From an uncultured Clostridia bacterium (GTDB lineage Bacteria; Bacillota; Clostridia; TANB77; CAG-508), in contig CANPVP010000004.1 of the NCBI GenBank assembly GCA_947581825.1, positions 1 to 64,000 of the forward strand: a stretch of DNA of 64,000 nt. Direction: 5' to 3'. Positions within the stretch are counted from its first letter, which is position 1; each line of letters starts with the position of its first letter. The position numbers and the translations under genes are program-made. Below, in pieces: positions 36,625 through 46,481 of this stretch. The notes under the pieces were generated by a model. It searched no databases and was not told the DNA's origin. It saw only the letters and a program-made list of their open reading frames with translations.

Positions 36625-37063
36625 GTGCAACCTCTTCTCTTTTAATCATTTTTTTCATGGAAACTTTCGTTCCCAAGCCAACTATCGATTCTATTTTCAT
36701 CTCATCCATAAAACTTTCTATAATCGTAAAGCCCATTCCTGATCTTTCTAAATTAGGTTTAGTTGTATAAAGTGGCTCTTTGGCAATATCTATATTTTCA
36801 ATTCCTATACCAGAATCAGAAACATCAATATTAAGCGTATTTCCAAAAATTTTACATTCTATTGTAATAATTCCTTCGCAATCTTCATATCCATGAATAA
36901 TGGAATTAGTTACTGATTCCGATACAGCTGTTTTTATGTCCGCTAATTCTTCTATTGTAGGATCTAATTGAGCTGCAAAGGCTGCAACTGCAATTCTAGC
37001 AAATGCTTCATTATTAGACTTACTTAAAAATTCTAATTTCATTTCGTTTTCATAAAATTCCAT
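36617..37063 (-). CDS. spoIIAB: Anti-sigma F factor SpoIIAB
   Basis: The start ATG 37063 ([14 protein letters not shown]) matches the family N-terminus, with AAAGGA upstream; longer in-frame extensions lie over spoIIAA. The 148-residue GHKL-type ATPase/kinase shows the N-box [11 protein letters not shown] and the G1 motif [12 protein letters not shown], with [13 protein letters not shown] later. It binds and inhibits SigF and phosphorylates SpoIIAA. Confidence 0.95.
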   Translation of the reverse strand: MEFYENEMKLEFLSKSNNEAFARIAVAAFAAQLDPTIEELADIKTAVSESVTNSIIHGYEDCEGIITIECKIFGNTLNIDVSDSGIGIENIDIAKEPLYTTKPNLERSGMGFTIIESFMDEMKIESIVGLGTKVSMKKMIKREEVAHV

Positions 37064-37089
37064 AATAATATATTCCTTTCTTTTATACC

Positions 37090-37404
37090 TCAGACTTCGT
37101 TTACTATTGGAACTAGTTTTAGTACTCCACACATTTCCAATATTCGCTTTATATTCGGATTCACATTTTTTATTTCTACTGTTCCTCCAAACATCTTAGC
37201 CATTTTATATCTTCCAATTAGCATTCCTATTCCTGCACTATCCATGAAAGTAACACTATTAAAATCAAATATAGTTTTTCTAGGCATAAATCTTTCAATT
37301 TCATAATCCGCCCTCCTCCTAATTTTTTCTGTAGTATGATGGTCAATTTCTTCTGTAATTTCTAAAATAAGTAGTTTGTCCTTTTTTAAATATTCACTCT
37401 TCAT
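37090..37404 (-). CDS. spoIIAA: Anti-sigma F factor antagonist SpoIIAA
   Basis: The 104-residue STAS-domain protein has the phosphorylatable Ser56 in [12 protein letters not shown]. Dephospho-SpoIIAA displaces SigF from SpoIIAB. It heads the spoIIA operon, with GGGAGG before ATG 37404, and its promoter region has a Spo0A box. Confidence 0.95.
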   Translation of the reverse strand: MKSEYLKKDKLLILEITEEIDHHTTEKIRRRADYEIERFMPRKTIFDFNSVTFMDSAGIGMLIGRYKMAKMFGGTVEIKNVNPNIKRILEMCGVLKLVPIVNEV

Positions 37405-37434
37405 ATATACCTCCCATACAAATTTACTTTTGAG

Positions 37435-37463
37435 ATTATATCTTAATTGGTAATTTTTTCCAA
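37435..37463 (-). promoter_or_regulatory. spoIIA operon promoter
   Basis: On the minus strand TTGGAA (37463-37458) and TATAAT (37440-37435) are 17 bases apart. It resembles a sigA promoter; Bacillus uses sigH here, and the match to the sigH -10 consensus is poor. Confidence 0.55.
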
Positions 37464-37502
37464 TAGCGAAACTTGGGAAGTTTTAGCGAATTATGAGAAG
37501 TT

Positions 37503-37509
37503 TTCGACA
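37503..37509 (-). promoter_or_regulatory. Spo0A box upstream of spoIIA
   Basis: The minus strand reads TGTCGAA within TGTCGAAAA, a perfect core 0A box, about 40 bases upstream of the -35. On the plus strand, TAGCGAA occurs twice between it and the promoter (37464-37470 and 37484-37490), possibly degenerate boxes in the same array. Confidence 0.6.
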
Positions 37510-37533
37510 TTTTTTTCATTTCAATAATATGGC

Positions 37534-37568
37534 AAAAAAAAAGAAAAAGACGTGTTTTAAACACGTCT
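37534..37568 (-). terminator. Terminator of the small membrane protein gene
   Basis: The perfect palindrome AGACGTGTTTTAAACACGTCT (37548-37568) is followed on the minus strand by a T-rich tract. Confidence 0.8.
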
Positions 37569-37587
37569 TCTAAACACATCAAATACA

Positions 37588-37767
37588 TCAAATGGTGAAA
37601 AATACAATTAATCCTCCTGTCATTGAAAATATATATCCTAATATTTTTAATCCCGATGAAACTTCGTTTTCATTTCCAAAATCGAAGTATTTTTTTGCAA
37701 TTAATCTTGCATCATATACACATATTACACCTAAACAAGCAATTAGCATTCCTATTAATTTTAACAT
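37588..37767 (-). CDS. Small two-helix membrane protein, 59 aa
   Basis: Two hydrophobic helices (about residues 2-20 and 40-58) flank a short loop with ARLIAKKYFDFGNENEVSSG. AAAAGGA lies upstream of ATG 37767; an in-frame ATG at 37779 is too close to it. It follows recG and has a strong terminator, so it is probably a real last gene of that unit. Function unknown. Confidence 0.6.
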   Translation of the reverse strand: MLKLIGMLIACLGVICVYDARLIAKKYFDFGNENEVSSGLKILGYIFSMTGGLIVFFTI

Positions 37768-37872
37768 ATTATTCAACATCCTTTTCTATTTATAATATTT
37801 CTATTATACTGTACATTATTATTTTTTCTATCGTTTTTTTTATATTATTATTGTTGGTATAAAAAGTCAATA

Positions 37873-39927
37873 CTATATTTCTAATCTTTCATTAAATCTT
37901 TTTTCTACAAACTTTTTAAATTTTTCATTTTTTTCTTGTTCCAAATAAGGATCTTCATTTATAACCTTTAGAGCTGTTTCCTGTACTGCCTTTAGTATTT
38001 TTATATCTTCGAATAGATTAGCTATTTTAAATTCTGGTAACCCATGTTGTTTTGTTCCAAAAAATTCTCCTGTTCCTCTTAATTCTAAATCCTTCTCAGA
38101 TATTATAAAACCATTATTTGTTTCTTTCATAACATTCATTCTCTGTCTTGCTATTTCTGATTTTCCTTCACATTTCAAAAAGCAAAATGACTCATACTCT
38201 CCTCTTCCAACTCTTCCTCTTAATTGATGTAATTGTGCTAGTCCAAATCTCTCTGCGTTTTCTATTATCATAATACTTGCATTTGGTACATTAACACCTA
38301 CTTCTATAACTGTTGTAGATATTAAAATATCTATTTTTCCATTTTTAAAATCTTCCATTATTGCATCTTTTTCTTTAGCTTTCATTTTACCATGCAAATA
38401 TTCTACTTTTAAATCTGGGAATACTTGATTTTGATAAATTTCTGCCATTTTCATTACTGAATTTGCTTCGATTTCTTCACTGTCTTCTACAAGTGGACAT
38501 ACAATATATGCTTGCCTACCTTGTTTTATTTGTTCTCTTACAAAACTATTTAAACCTTGCTCTTTTGCCTTTCTTACTATATGAGTTTTTATTTCTTTTC
38601 TGTTTGGAGGTAATTCATCAATTATTGATATATCTAAATCTCCATATAGAATTAATGCCAAGGTTCTTGGAATTGGAGTAGCTGTCATAACTAATACATC
38701 TGGATTATTTCCTTTGCTTGATATAATTCCTCTTTGTCTAACTCCAAACCTATGCTGTTCATCTGTTACAACTAAGCCTAAATTTTTAAATACTACATTT
38801 TCTTCTAGTAAGGCATGTGTTCCTATTAAAATATCTATTTCTCCGTTTTTTAATCTTTCTAGTATATCTTCTTTTTTCTTTTTAGTAATACTTCCTACTA
38901 ATAATTCACATTTTATTCCAAACGGAGCTAAAGTTTTTTCAAAACTTTCTAAGTGTTGTGCAGCTAGAATTGCTGTTGGTGCCATAATTGTCATTTGATA
39001 TCCACTTTTTACTGCTTTATATCCAGCAATCATTGATATAGCCGTTTTACCAGAACCAACATCTCCTTGTAGAAGTCTATTCATTACCTTTCCACTTTCC
39101 ATATCTCTATCTATTTCTTCAAGAACCCTTAATTGTGCTTTTGTTAGCTTAAAAGGCAAGGCATTAATTACGTCTGACATTTTTGCTGATTTACTAAATC
39201 TTATACCTTCTTCTTTTTTAGAATACTTATTTTTTAAGCTTAAAAGAAGTATTTGCATGTTCATTAATTCTTCGTATACTAGTCTTTTCCTTGCTTTTGA
39301 AAAGTCCTCAAAATTTTCTGGAAAATGTATTTTCTTTATAGCTGAATTTATATCTATTAAATTGTTTTCTTTTAATATGTAATCTGGTAATGTTTCTTCT
39401 AATTTATCATTTTCTATTAATTTCAGTCCTGTTTCTATTATTTTTCTTATTGTATTTTGTTTTAATTTATATGTTAATGGATATATAGGAATTATTTTAC
39501 CAGTATTTCTATCTTTTCCTTCAAAATCATATACTGGCGAATTCATCTCGATTTTTCCAGCTTTTTTACTAATCTTTCCGAAAAATCTGCACTTTTGCCC
39601 AATCTTAAATAAACTTTTCAAATATGCTTGGTTATACCATATCATAACACAACTTTCTGTTTCATCTCTTACTATAAGTTTATATATTGTCATGTTCCTT
39701 CTTCTAGTTCTTATCTCATTTATTTTTGATACTACCACACCTTCTATTAATACTTCTTCTTCATCTTGTGCATCTATTATACTAATTGGTTTACCTCTAT
39801 CTTCATAATTTCTTGGGTAATATGTAATTAGGTCTTCTAAATTATTTATTCCTAGTTTTCTTAGAAGAATAGCTCTATTAGGACCTACTCCTTTTACATA
39901 CTGAATATCTTGCGTTAAATCTATCAT
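37873..39927 (-). CDS. recG: ATP-dependent DNA helicase RecG
   Basis: At 684 residues it is full length. It has the N-terminal wedge/OB domain (about 1-230, YPRNYEDRGKPI), then the helicase motifs: GDVGSGKTAI (Walker A), TDEQHRFGVRQR (DEQH box), VMTATPIPRTLAL and QLRGRVGRGEYESFC. RecG rescues stalled forks by branch migration. Confidence 0.97.
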   Translation of the reverse strand: MIDLTQDIQYVKGVGPNRAILLRKLGINNLEDLITYYPRNYEDRGKPISIIDAQDEEEVLIEGVVVSKINEIRTRRRNMTIYKLIVRDETESCVMIWYNQAYLKSLFKIGQKCRFFGKISKKAGKIEMNSPVYDFEGKDRNTGKIIPIYPLTYKLKQNTIRKIIETGLKLIENDKLEETLPDYILKENNLIDINSAIKKIHFPENFEDFSKARKRLVYEELMNMQILLLSLKNKYSKKEEGIRFSKSAKMSDVINALPFKLTKAQLRVLEEIDRDMESGKVMNRLLQGDVGSGKTAISMIAGYKAVKSGYQMTIMAPTAILAAQHLESFEKTLAPFGIKCELLVGSITKKKKEDILERLKNGEIDILIGTHALLEENVVFKNLGLVVTDEQHRFGVRQRGIISSKGNNPDVLVMTATPIPRTLALILYGDLDISIIDELPPNRKEIKTHIVRKAKEQGLNSFVREQIKQGRQAYIVCPLVEDSEEIEANSVMKMAEIYQNQVFPDLKVEYLHGKMKAKEKDAIMEDFKNGKIDILISTTVIEVGVNVPNASIMIIENAERFGLAQLHQLRGRVGRGEYESFCFLKCEGKSEIARQRMNVMKETNNGFIISEKDLELRGTGEFFGTKQHGLPEFKIANLFEDIKILKAVQETALKVINEDPYLEQEKNEKFKKFVEKRFNERLEI

Positions 39928-39978
39928 TTTTTTCTCCCAATTCTCATAGAATATTTGTTCAATTTTATCATAAGAAAT

Positions 39979-40008
39979 AAAAAAAAGGCAATATAATAAT
40001 TGCCTTTT
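39979..40008 (-). terminator. Terminator of the 519-aa protein gene
   Basis: AAGGCAAT-ataata-ATTGCCTT just after the stop is followed on the minus strand by a T-run. Confidence 0.8.
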
Positions 40009-40017
40009 CTTTATCTT

Positions 40018-41577
40018 TTACTTTTCCATTTGTATATTTATCTTAATTTTATCTAAACATTCTGCTAATTTTGCTTCTATATAATCATTTACCTTACTAT
40101 CTTTGCTATTATCATATATTGTAGAAACTAACAATATTGCTCCTCTATCTTCCATTTCCAAAATTCTATTATTCAAATATTTTCTTAATAGATTATAAGC
40201 AAATCCTCTAATCGCATTTAAAGGATTTTCTTCCATATTATTTTCATCTAAATCGCCTATTTTTTCCTCTATTACTTTTATAACTTTTACAATATCTTTT
40301 TCATCTAATTCAGATAGTCTTATTACGTACTCCATTAATTGTTCACTTATATCAACAGATTTATTAAACTCTTTATACTTGTATACTGTTTCTCTATCTA
40401 CTTCATCTTCCATTTCTTCTATATCTTCTTCTGTTGGATTATCCATATGTGAATACAATATTAAGGCATTATCTAAATCATCTTCACACATCATAGTACC
40501 TAAGTCAGATATTGGACTACTGAATTCTTTATACACATGGTATCTTTTTTCTATTTTTTCCCAATTTATTTTTGTATTACGAAATTTTATTTTTATTGTT
40601 TCTTTTATTTTATCTGCAGTTATTAGTTTCTTTTTTACTGCTATATCAAATATTTTATTTCTCATATCTGCTTTCGAACCATTTAAGTAAGCTAAAATTA
40701 CTATTGCCAAATTTTCATTATTAAAATTACTTACTCTTTTTAATAATAATTCATCTAAATTTTCATTATCATACACAAAATCTTTAATTGCAACCATTAA
40801 TCTAACAATCTGCTCATCTGACAAGCTTTCTGCTATTTGATTGATTTTTTCATCTATTTCCTCATCCCAAAAATTTAAAGCTTCTATAATTGCTTCTATC
40901 TTTTCTGGATTCTTTACATTTTCAAGAGTTTTTAGTGTATCTTGTACATTATCACTCATTGAAATATATTTAGGAGCTAATACCATTGAAGCTTTTTCTA
41001 TTCTTTCTGTTATAAGTTTATTAAACTCATCATCTAATTCAACATTACCTTCATTTATATCTGTATGTAATCTTAAGAACTCAACTTCTGACATTTCTGG
41101 AATTTTTTTCTTTATAATATCCATTATATCTGAATCTTCACACACTTCACCTATTCCTGCTATTTCTAAAGTTGTTATGAAATCTCTAAGCTTCATTTGA
41201 TCTAATATTTGTATTATATTATGTTTTATTCCACTCCAATTTTTCTCTTTTTTCAATATACTCATTCCTAGAAAAGCAGCTACCCCATATACAGCATTTG
41301 CACATTTTTCTTCATCTTCCTCGTCATACTCTATCTCGTATATTTTTTCTTCTAAAGTTTCAATAATCTCTCTATCTTGTGCTAGAATTTCATAGTCTGC
41401 TTTTATACTTTCATAATATTGATCATCTTCATAATTAGAGCCGTTCTTTAATCCCACATCAAAACTTTCTTTTATATTTTCTTGATTTAATATATATTGT
41501 GATGTTCCAATAATTCTAAAAGTATTAATTAGATATAATAATTCTTCTTTTCTTTTTTCATATAACTTATCTTCCAT
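40018..41577 (-). CDS. Large alpha-helical protein of unknown function, 519 aa
   Basis: The protein is acidic and predicted nearly all helical, without signal peptide or membrane segments. It has a GVAAFLGMSILKKEKNWSGI segment near residue 100 and repeated helical blocks in the middle that might form a solenoid. I recognise no catalytic motif or named family. It is a monocistronic gene with its own terminator and lies between recG and an MBL protein gene. Confidence 0.7.
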   Translation of the reverse strand: MEDKLYEKRKEELLYLINTFRIIGTSQYILNQENIKESFDVGLKNGSNYEDDQYYESIKADYEILAQDREIIETLEEKIYEIEYDEEDEEKCANAVYGVAAFLGMSILKKEKNWSGIKHNIIQILDQMKLRDFITTLEIAGIGEVCEDSDIMDIIKKKIPEMSEVEFLRLHTDINEGNVELDDEFNKLITERIEKASMVLAPKYISMSDNVQDTLKTLENVKNPEKIEAIIEALNFWDEEIDEKINQIAESLSDEQIVRLMVAIKDFVYDNENLDELLLKRVSNFNNENLAIVILAYLNGSKADMRNKIFDIAVKKKLITADKIKETIKIKFRNTKINWEKIEKRYHVYKEFSSPISDLGTMMCEDDLDNALILYSHMDNPTEEDIEEMEDEVDRETVYKYKEFNKSVDISEQLMEYVIRLSELDEKDIVKVIKVIEEKIGDLDENNMEENPLNAIRGFAYNLLRKYLNNRILEMEDRGAILLVSTIYDNSKDSKVNDYIEAKLAECLDKIKINIQMEK

Positions 41578-41659
41578 ATTACTCTCCTAAAATTTGACCT
41601 TATTATATCACGTATGCAGATTTATGTCAACGAAATAGCTTTGTTATGTAAAACTTCTG

Positions 41660-41688
41660 TTGAAATATTTATCCTTTTCACTTATAAT
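41660..41688 (+). promoter_or_regulatory. SigA-type promoter for the MBL-fold gene
   Basis: TTGAAA at 41660-41665 and TATAAT at 41683-41688 are 17 bases apart, 38 bases before ATG 41726. Confidence 0.7.
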
Positions 41689-41725
41689 TATAAATACATC
41701 TTAATTAGTTAAGGAGGATTTTATT

Positions 41726-42358
41726 ATGTTAGAAAATATTGAAGTTTTATGCCATAGTTGTATAAGAATTAATAAAGAAATTACAATTTACTTTGATCCA
41801 TTTAAAATTGAGAAAAATTATAATGATGCAGACATTATTTTTATAACTCATGATCATTTTGATCATTATTCAAAAGAAGATATAAAAAAAGTGTACAAAA
41901 ATGATACATTTATTGTTGCTCCTAAAACTCTACTAAATACATTATTAGATGATGAATTTAATAAAGATTATCTTTTTATAGTAGAACCTAATAAAAATTA
42001 TAATATAAACAAAATTAATTTTGAAACAGTTCCTGCATATAATATTGATAAGAAATTTCATCCTAAAAATAATAACTGGGTTGGTTATATAATAAATTTA
42101 GATGGTTATAAATATTATATAGCAGGAGATACTGATATAACTGAAGATAACAAAAAAGTAAAATGTGATGTAGCCTTTGTTCCTATTGGCGGAACATACA
42201 CAATGAATTTTAAAGAAGCTGCCAACCTTATTAATGAAATAAAACCACAAATTGCAATACCTATACATTATGGAAGTATTGTTGGCACTACTGAAGATGC
42301 AGAAAACTTTGTAAAATTATTATCTCCAACAATACAAGGTAAAATTTTAATTAAATAA
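41726..42358 (+). CDS. MBL-fold metallo-hydrolase, UlaG-like
   Basis: The 210-residue protein has the metal motif THDHFDHYS (HxHxDH) at about residues 52-60, followed by YIAGDTDIT (Asp ligand) and IPIHYGS (His ligand). The short one-domain form resembles UlaG-like hydrolases of unknown substrate. AAGGAGG precedes the ATG. It is a single-gene unit convergent with asnS. Confidence 0.88.
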   Translation: MLENIEVLCHSCIRINKEITIYFDPFKIEKNYNDADIIFITHDHFDHYSKEDIKKVYKNDTFIVAPKTLLNTLLDDEFNKDYLFIVEPNKNYNINKINFETVPAYNIDKKFHPKNNNWVGYIINLDGYKYYIAGDTDITEDNKKVKCDVAFVPIGGTYTMNFKEAANLINEIKPQIAIPIHYGSIVGTTEDAENFVKLLSPTIQGKILIK

Positions 42359-42373
42359 TACTACAATATAGAA

Positions 42374-42404
42374 AAAAGCAGGACCGTCCCCGCTTTCTTT
42401 TTTT
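42374..42404. terminator. Shared terminator between the MBL gene and asnS
   Basis: AAGC-GGAC / GTCC-GCTT pairing flanked by A-run and T-run serves both converging genes. Confidence 0.7.
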
Positions 42405-42413
42405 ATATATTTT

Positions 42414-43799
42414 TTAGAATTCACAATTTTTTGGTGTTCTTGGAAATGGTATAACATCACGAATATTTTGCATTCCCGTTAAATACATCATCATTCTCTC
42501 AAAGCCTAAACCAAAGCCTGCATGTCTAACACTTCCGTATTTTCTCAAATCTAGATACCACCAATAATCTTTTTCATTCATTCCAAGTTCTTTAATTTTG
42601 TTTTGTAGAATTTCTAAATTATCTTCTCTTTGACTTCCTCCGATTATTTCTCCTATTCCTGGAGCTAGTAAATCTGCTGCTGCAACAGTTTTTCCATCTG
42701 GATTTTGTTTCATATAAAATGCTTTTATTTCAGCTGGATAATCTGTAACAAATACTGGTTTCTTAAATATTTCTTCACATAAATATCTTTCATGTTCTGT
42801 TTGTAAATCTGTTCCCCAATGCACTGGGAATTCAAATTTATCATTCTTTTTTTCTAATTCTTTTACTGCATCTGTATAGCTTATTCTAGCAAAATCAGAG
42901 TTTAAAACATTGTTTAACTTCTCAAATAATCCTTTATCTACAAAACTATTAAAAAATTCCATTTCTTCTGGACAATTATCCATAACATATTTAATTATAT
43001 ATTTTACCATTTCTTCTGCTAAATCCATGTCATCTTTTAAATCTGCAAAACATATTTCAGGTTCAATCATCCAAAATTCAGATGCATGTTTTACAGTATT
43101 TGAATTCTCTGATCTAAAAGTAGGACCAAATGTATATACATTTCTAAAAGCATGTGCATAAGTTTCAACATTTAATTGACCACTTACAGTAAGATGCGCA
43201 GGTTTTCCAAAGAAATCTTTTGAATAATCTACACTTCCATCTTCATTTTTAGCAGGATTTTCTAAATCAAAAGTTGTTAGATTAAACATTTCTCCAGCGC
43301 CCTCACAATCACTTGATGTTATTATTGGAGTATGAACATATACAAAACCTCTTTCTTGAAAGAATTTATGAATTGCATAAGATAATACTGAACGTACTCT
43401 AAATACTGCGTTAAATGTATTTGTTCTAGGTCTTAGATGAGCTATAGTTCTTAAATATTCAAAAGAATGTCTTTTCTTTTGAAGAGGATAATCTAAATCT
43501 GCTGTATATTCTATTTCTACTTTTTTGGCTTTTATTTCAAATGGTTGTTTTGCTCCTTCTGTTTTTACAAATGTTCCTGTAACACAAATTGTTGAACTAA
43601 TAGGTAATTTACATACCTCTGCAAAATTCTCTAAACTTTCTTCAAAAACAATTTGTACATTTTTAAAAAATGTTCCATCATTTATTTCTATAAAGCCAAA
43701 AGTTTTCGAATCTCTAACAGTTTTTACCCACCCCTCTATAGATATTTCTTTATTTTTATAATTGTCAATATTTTTATATAAGTCTCTTATTAATTCCAT
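42414..43799 (-). CDS. asnS: Asparaginyl-tRNA synthetase
   Basis: The 461-residue class IIb synthetase has the N-terminal OB anticodon-binding domain (about 1-105) and the class II motifs: motif 2 [21 protein letters not shown] and motif 3 [13 protein letters not shown] near the C-terminus. It charges tRNA-Asn directly. There is no T-box leader: the upstream region is short and holds the divergent tRNA promoter. Confidence 0.96.
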   Translation of the reverse strand: MELIRDLYKNIDNYKNKEISIEGWVKTVRDSKTFGFIEINDGTFFKNVQIVFEESLENFAEVCKLPISSTICVTGTFVKTEGAKQPFEIKAKKVEIEYTADLDYPLQKKRHSFEYLRTIAHLRPRTNTFNAVFRVRSVLSYAIHKFFQERGFVYVHTPIITSSDCEGAGEMFNLTTFDLENPAKNEDGSVDYSKDFFGKPAHLTVSGQLNVETYAHAFRNVYTFGPTFRSENSNTVKHASEFWMIEPEICFADLKDDMDLAEEMVKYIIKYVMDNCPEEMEFFNSFVDKGLFEKLNNVLNSDFARISYTDAVKELEKKNDKFEFPVHWGTDLQTEHERYLCEEIFKKPVFVTDYPAEIKAFYMKQNPDGKTVAAADLLAPGIGEIIGGSQREDNLEILQNKIKELGMNEKDYWWYLDLRKYGSVRHAGFGLGFERMMMYLTGMQNIRDVIPFPRTPKNCEF

Positions 43800-43892
43800 A
43801 ACATATCTCCTTTACTCTCTTAAAAATTCGTTTTGATTATATCATTATTTTTGCTCCAAGTAAACATATGATTTGGCTTATCTAAAACATAT

Positions 43893-43921
43893 TTGACTTT
43901 TATTAAAAAACTAATTATAAT
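43893..43921 (+). promoter_or_regulatory. SigA promoter of the stand-alone tRNA-Gly gene
   Basis: TTGACT at 43893-43898 and TATAAT at 43916-43921 are spaced by exactly 17 bases, ending 23 bases before the tRNA. The tRNA is thus its own transcription unit. Confidence 0.75.
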
Positions 43922-43944
43922 TTTAATTAGTTTATAGTAAATAT

Positions 43945-44018
<74 letters not shown>

Positions 44019-44021
44019 CAC

Positions 44022-44066
44022 AAAAACAACTTACGAACTATTCACTGTTCGTAAGTTGTTTTTATA
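44022..44066 (+). terminator. Terminator of the tRNA-Gly gene
   Basis: AACAACTTACGAAC / GTTCGTAAGTTGTT, a perfect 14-base stem with an 8-base loop, is followed by TTTAT. It may also serve the convergent gene ending at 44077. Confidence 0.85.
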
Positions 44067-44076
44067 TATAAATACA

Positions 44077-44928
44077 TCATTCATTTATAACACGATATTT
44101 CCATCCATTAATTGATTCTCCTATTGTAGAATAACTTCTTAATGAGAATGTAAAATCACTTGAAGCTTCATCAATATAGTAACATCCAAATTTATATCCA
44201 TCGTCATAATCTTCACTTAAATTCCCATAATTTTTATGCTCCTTAGGAAATTCTATTTCTTTATGTTTAACTGTCAAAAGTCCATCATAGCCATATACTT
44301 CTACAAGAGCATAATTTCTCAAATACTCTAGCTTTTGGGTTATATTATCAATTTGTTTTTCTAAATTGTCTTTGTCGTCTTCCTTAATATAAAACTTGAT
44401 ACATAAATCAGGTTCTTGCAAAATATAATTTATAAATTGTTCTATATTTTGATCATTAATTAGTGTATTAAATTTTGTTTGTAAAACTGTATTTATTATA
44501 TTATCATTTCCACTCCAACTACCAATATATGATTTGCCAAATTCAACATAGTCAAATTTTATTCCTGTCTTTTTATAATAATAATTTATTATAATATCAT
44601 TTAATTCTTTTAATTGTTTATTGTCAGAAATAAAACCTTTTCTATCAGCAACAGTAATTTGTTCATTATCTATCTCAAATACCGCTATAAAAGGAATATT
44701 GTATGTTGTACCATTCCCCAAAATATCCGAATGCCTAGTATAGTCTTGTTCACGATAATATATACAATCATTTTCTTGAATGTTTATATTATATTTTTTA
44801 TTTAAGAAATTTGCCATTTTATTAATTTCTTTGATTTTAACATTATTATATGTATTTATTTCTCCTCTTTTTTGCAAAATATACTTACAATAATCAATCC
44901 CACAAATAAATACTGTTGACAAAACCAC
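44077..44928 (-). CDS. Membrane-anchored hypothetical protein, start uncertain
   Basis: The listed start is GTG 44928, but the same frame stays open upstream to 45039 and encodes a Lys-rich stretch plus the first half of a transmembrane helix, so the true start is probably upstream. No ATG, GTG or TTG occurs there in frame. An ATT at 45033 stands behind AGGGGAG; alternatively ATG 45043 would need a +1 shift in a T-run. The soluble part (about 35-283) has no motif I recognise. It directly follows the Cys-rich gene. Confidence 0.65.
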   Translation of the reverse strand: MVLSTVFICGIDYCKYILQKRGEINTYNNVKIKEINKMANFLNKKYNINIQENDCIYYREQDYTRHSDILGNGTTYNIPFIAVFEIDNEQITVADRKGFISDNKQLKELNDIIINYYYKKTGIKFDYVEFGKSYIGSWSGNDNIINTVLQTKFNTLINDQNIEQFINYILQEPDLCIKFYIKEDDKDNLEKQIDNITQKLEYLRNYALVEVYGYDGLLTVKHKEIEFPKEHKNYGNLSEDYDDGYKFGCYYIDEASSDFTFSLRSYSTIGESINGWKYRVINE

Positions 44929-45048
44929 AAAAATTAATGGAATTATAATTGCCTTAATTTTGGCTTTTTTCTCTAGTTTTTTTACGATATTTTTTTGTTT
45001 TTTACTTTTCCTAATCTCAATAATTTTAAAAATAGACTCTCATCTCCC

Positions 45049-45924
45049 CTAATTTATATTAATGTGATTCTTTCTAGAATATCTATTTACCCTTTTCAAA
45101 ATACTTTCCTCTTTTTTAAAAAAGGTATTCACTAAGTATCCTCTTTGCTTCTTTGAAAAGAAAGCTTTCAATAATGGAATTTCATAAGCCCAGTAACCAA
45201 TTCCTCTTTTTGTTAAATAGGGGCATGCATACAATCTACACGCCATACACTTAACTACACACTCTCCATTTTCTCTTAATTTTCCACATTTTGTTAATCC
45301 GTTAAAACAGCAACCATTTTTTTTAGATTTTGGATATCGTTCATTATTTCTTTGTGATACACATCTATCATCTTTAAAATCACAATAATCATTTCCAACA
45401 AAATCTTTTTTTAAATATTCATATACAATTTCATATATTCTTTTATTTCTCTCTTCTATGCTTTTTATTGCAAAAATCTCTTCTGCATATTTTATTTGTT
45501 CCTCTTTAAATAAACTTTCTTCATTTATTTCTTCTGCTATTAAAGTTATTTTTTGATTTTGAATTACCTTCATTACTTCTGCTAAATCTGTACCTTCTCT
45601 GGTAATTTCTTGTTCTTCTCCTTCAAACAAAACTTTTTGAGTATATCCTGGCTTTTCTATTTCACTTTTATCTAAAATTTTTACCTGTTTTATAATTCTT
45701 TCAAGACTTCTTCTCATATTTGTATACAAATATGGTGAAGCATCAATTTTATCTAAATCTATTGTTGGTTCTTTTGTTTTCAAATTCTTTTTTAAAACAA
45801 TTGTTGTCGTTTTCTTCTTTTCTTCAATAGCTATCTGATTTTTTTGAAGAGCCTCATACACTCTAATTATGAAATTTGAATCATCAACATTTAATTTTTT
45901 TATTAACTCTATCTTTTCTTCCAT
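45049..45924 (-). CDS. Cysteine-rich hypothetical protein, 291 aa
   Basis: The N-terminal two thirds are helical and charged. The C-terminal region (about 180-255) has a cluster of about ten cysteines, with spacings such as CDFKDDRC, GCCFN, KCGK, CVVKCMACRLYACPY, suggesting an iron-sulfur cluster or zinc site. I do not recognise a named family. It sits 23 bases downstream of a RusA-like gene; the pair may be a phage-derived remnant. Confidence 0.7.
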   Translation of the reverse strand: MEEKIELIKKLNVDDSNFIIRVYEALQKNQIAIEEKKKTTTIVLKKNLKTKEPTIDLDKIDASPYLYTNMRRSLERIIKQVKILDKSEIEKPGYTQKVLFEGEEQEITREGTDLAEVMKVIQNQKITLIAEEINEESLFKEEQIKYAEEIFAIKSIEERNKRIYEIVYEYLKKDFVGNDYCDFKDDRCVSQRNNERYPKSKKNGCCFNGLTKCGKLRENGECVVKCMACRLYACPYLTKRGIGYWAYEIPLLKAFFSKKQRGYLVNTFFKKEESILKRVNRYSRKNHININ

Positions 45925-45947
45925 TCTCTTTCCTTCTCTAAAGTTTG

Positions 45948-46313
45948 TTATATTTCTTCTATTTCAACTATTACTTTTCCTTTTTTATCATATTGAAATG
46001 TATCTGAAAATCCTACTACATGATTTTGTGTATCATTTTCAATTACCTTTGTTTTAACTAGCGCATCTAATACAAATTTTTTAGCAAAACATATATTGTC
46101 TAAATCTCTTTTTTTGTTTTCTTCTACCCATGTAAAATTAATTCTTACTGGAGTTGAAACTTTTACTCCTTTTAATTGCTGTTTTATATCTGCCCAAATT
46201 TGTGTTTCTACATCTTGTTTCAGCTGTGCTCCTATAAATTTATTTGTTCTACATGCTTTTGTATATTCATTTAAACTTGGTAATTTTTGATTTATTTCAA
46301 ATTTATATTTCAT
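45948..46313 (-). CDS. rusA: RusA family Holliday junction endonuclease
   Basis: The 121-residue protein has the RusA core: INFTWVEENKKRDLDNICFA, with the catalytic aspartates in RDLDN, and VKTKVIENDTQNHVVGFSD with a further Asp. RusA enzymes resolve Holliday junctions and are mostly phage-encoded. No other phage structural genes are nearby apart from the Cys-rich neighbour. Confidence 0.85.
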   Translation of the reverse strand: MKYKFEINQKLPSLNEYTKACRTNKFIGAQLKQDVETQIWADIKQQLKGVKVSTPVRINFTWVEENKKRDLDNICFAKKFVLDALVKTKVIENDTQNHVVGFSDTFQYDKKGKVIVEIEEI

Positions 46314-46481
46314 CTATTTCCCCTCTTTTTATTATATGTTTCGTTTGACTTTTATCATTTCCTATGTAGGAAAATATAACACAAGTATTTATAAAAAGCA
46401 ATAATAATCAAACAAGTTTTTGTGTTCTTTGATTAGCTTTTCGCTTATTGTCAAATTTCTGACTTTATTTATCTACAAATA

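Noticed and set aside
43800..43944. T-box riboswitch upstream of asnS
   Set aside because: The upstream region is too short and holds the divergent tRNA promoter; no T-box sequence is seen.
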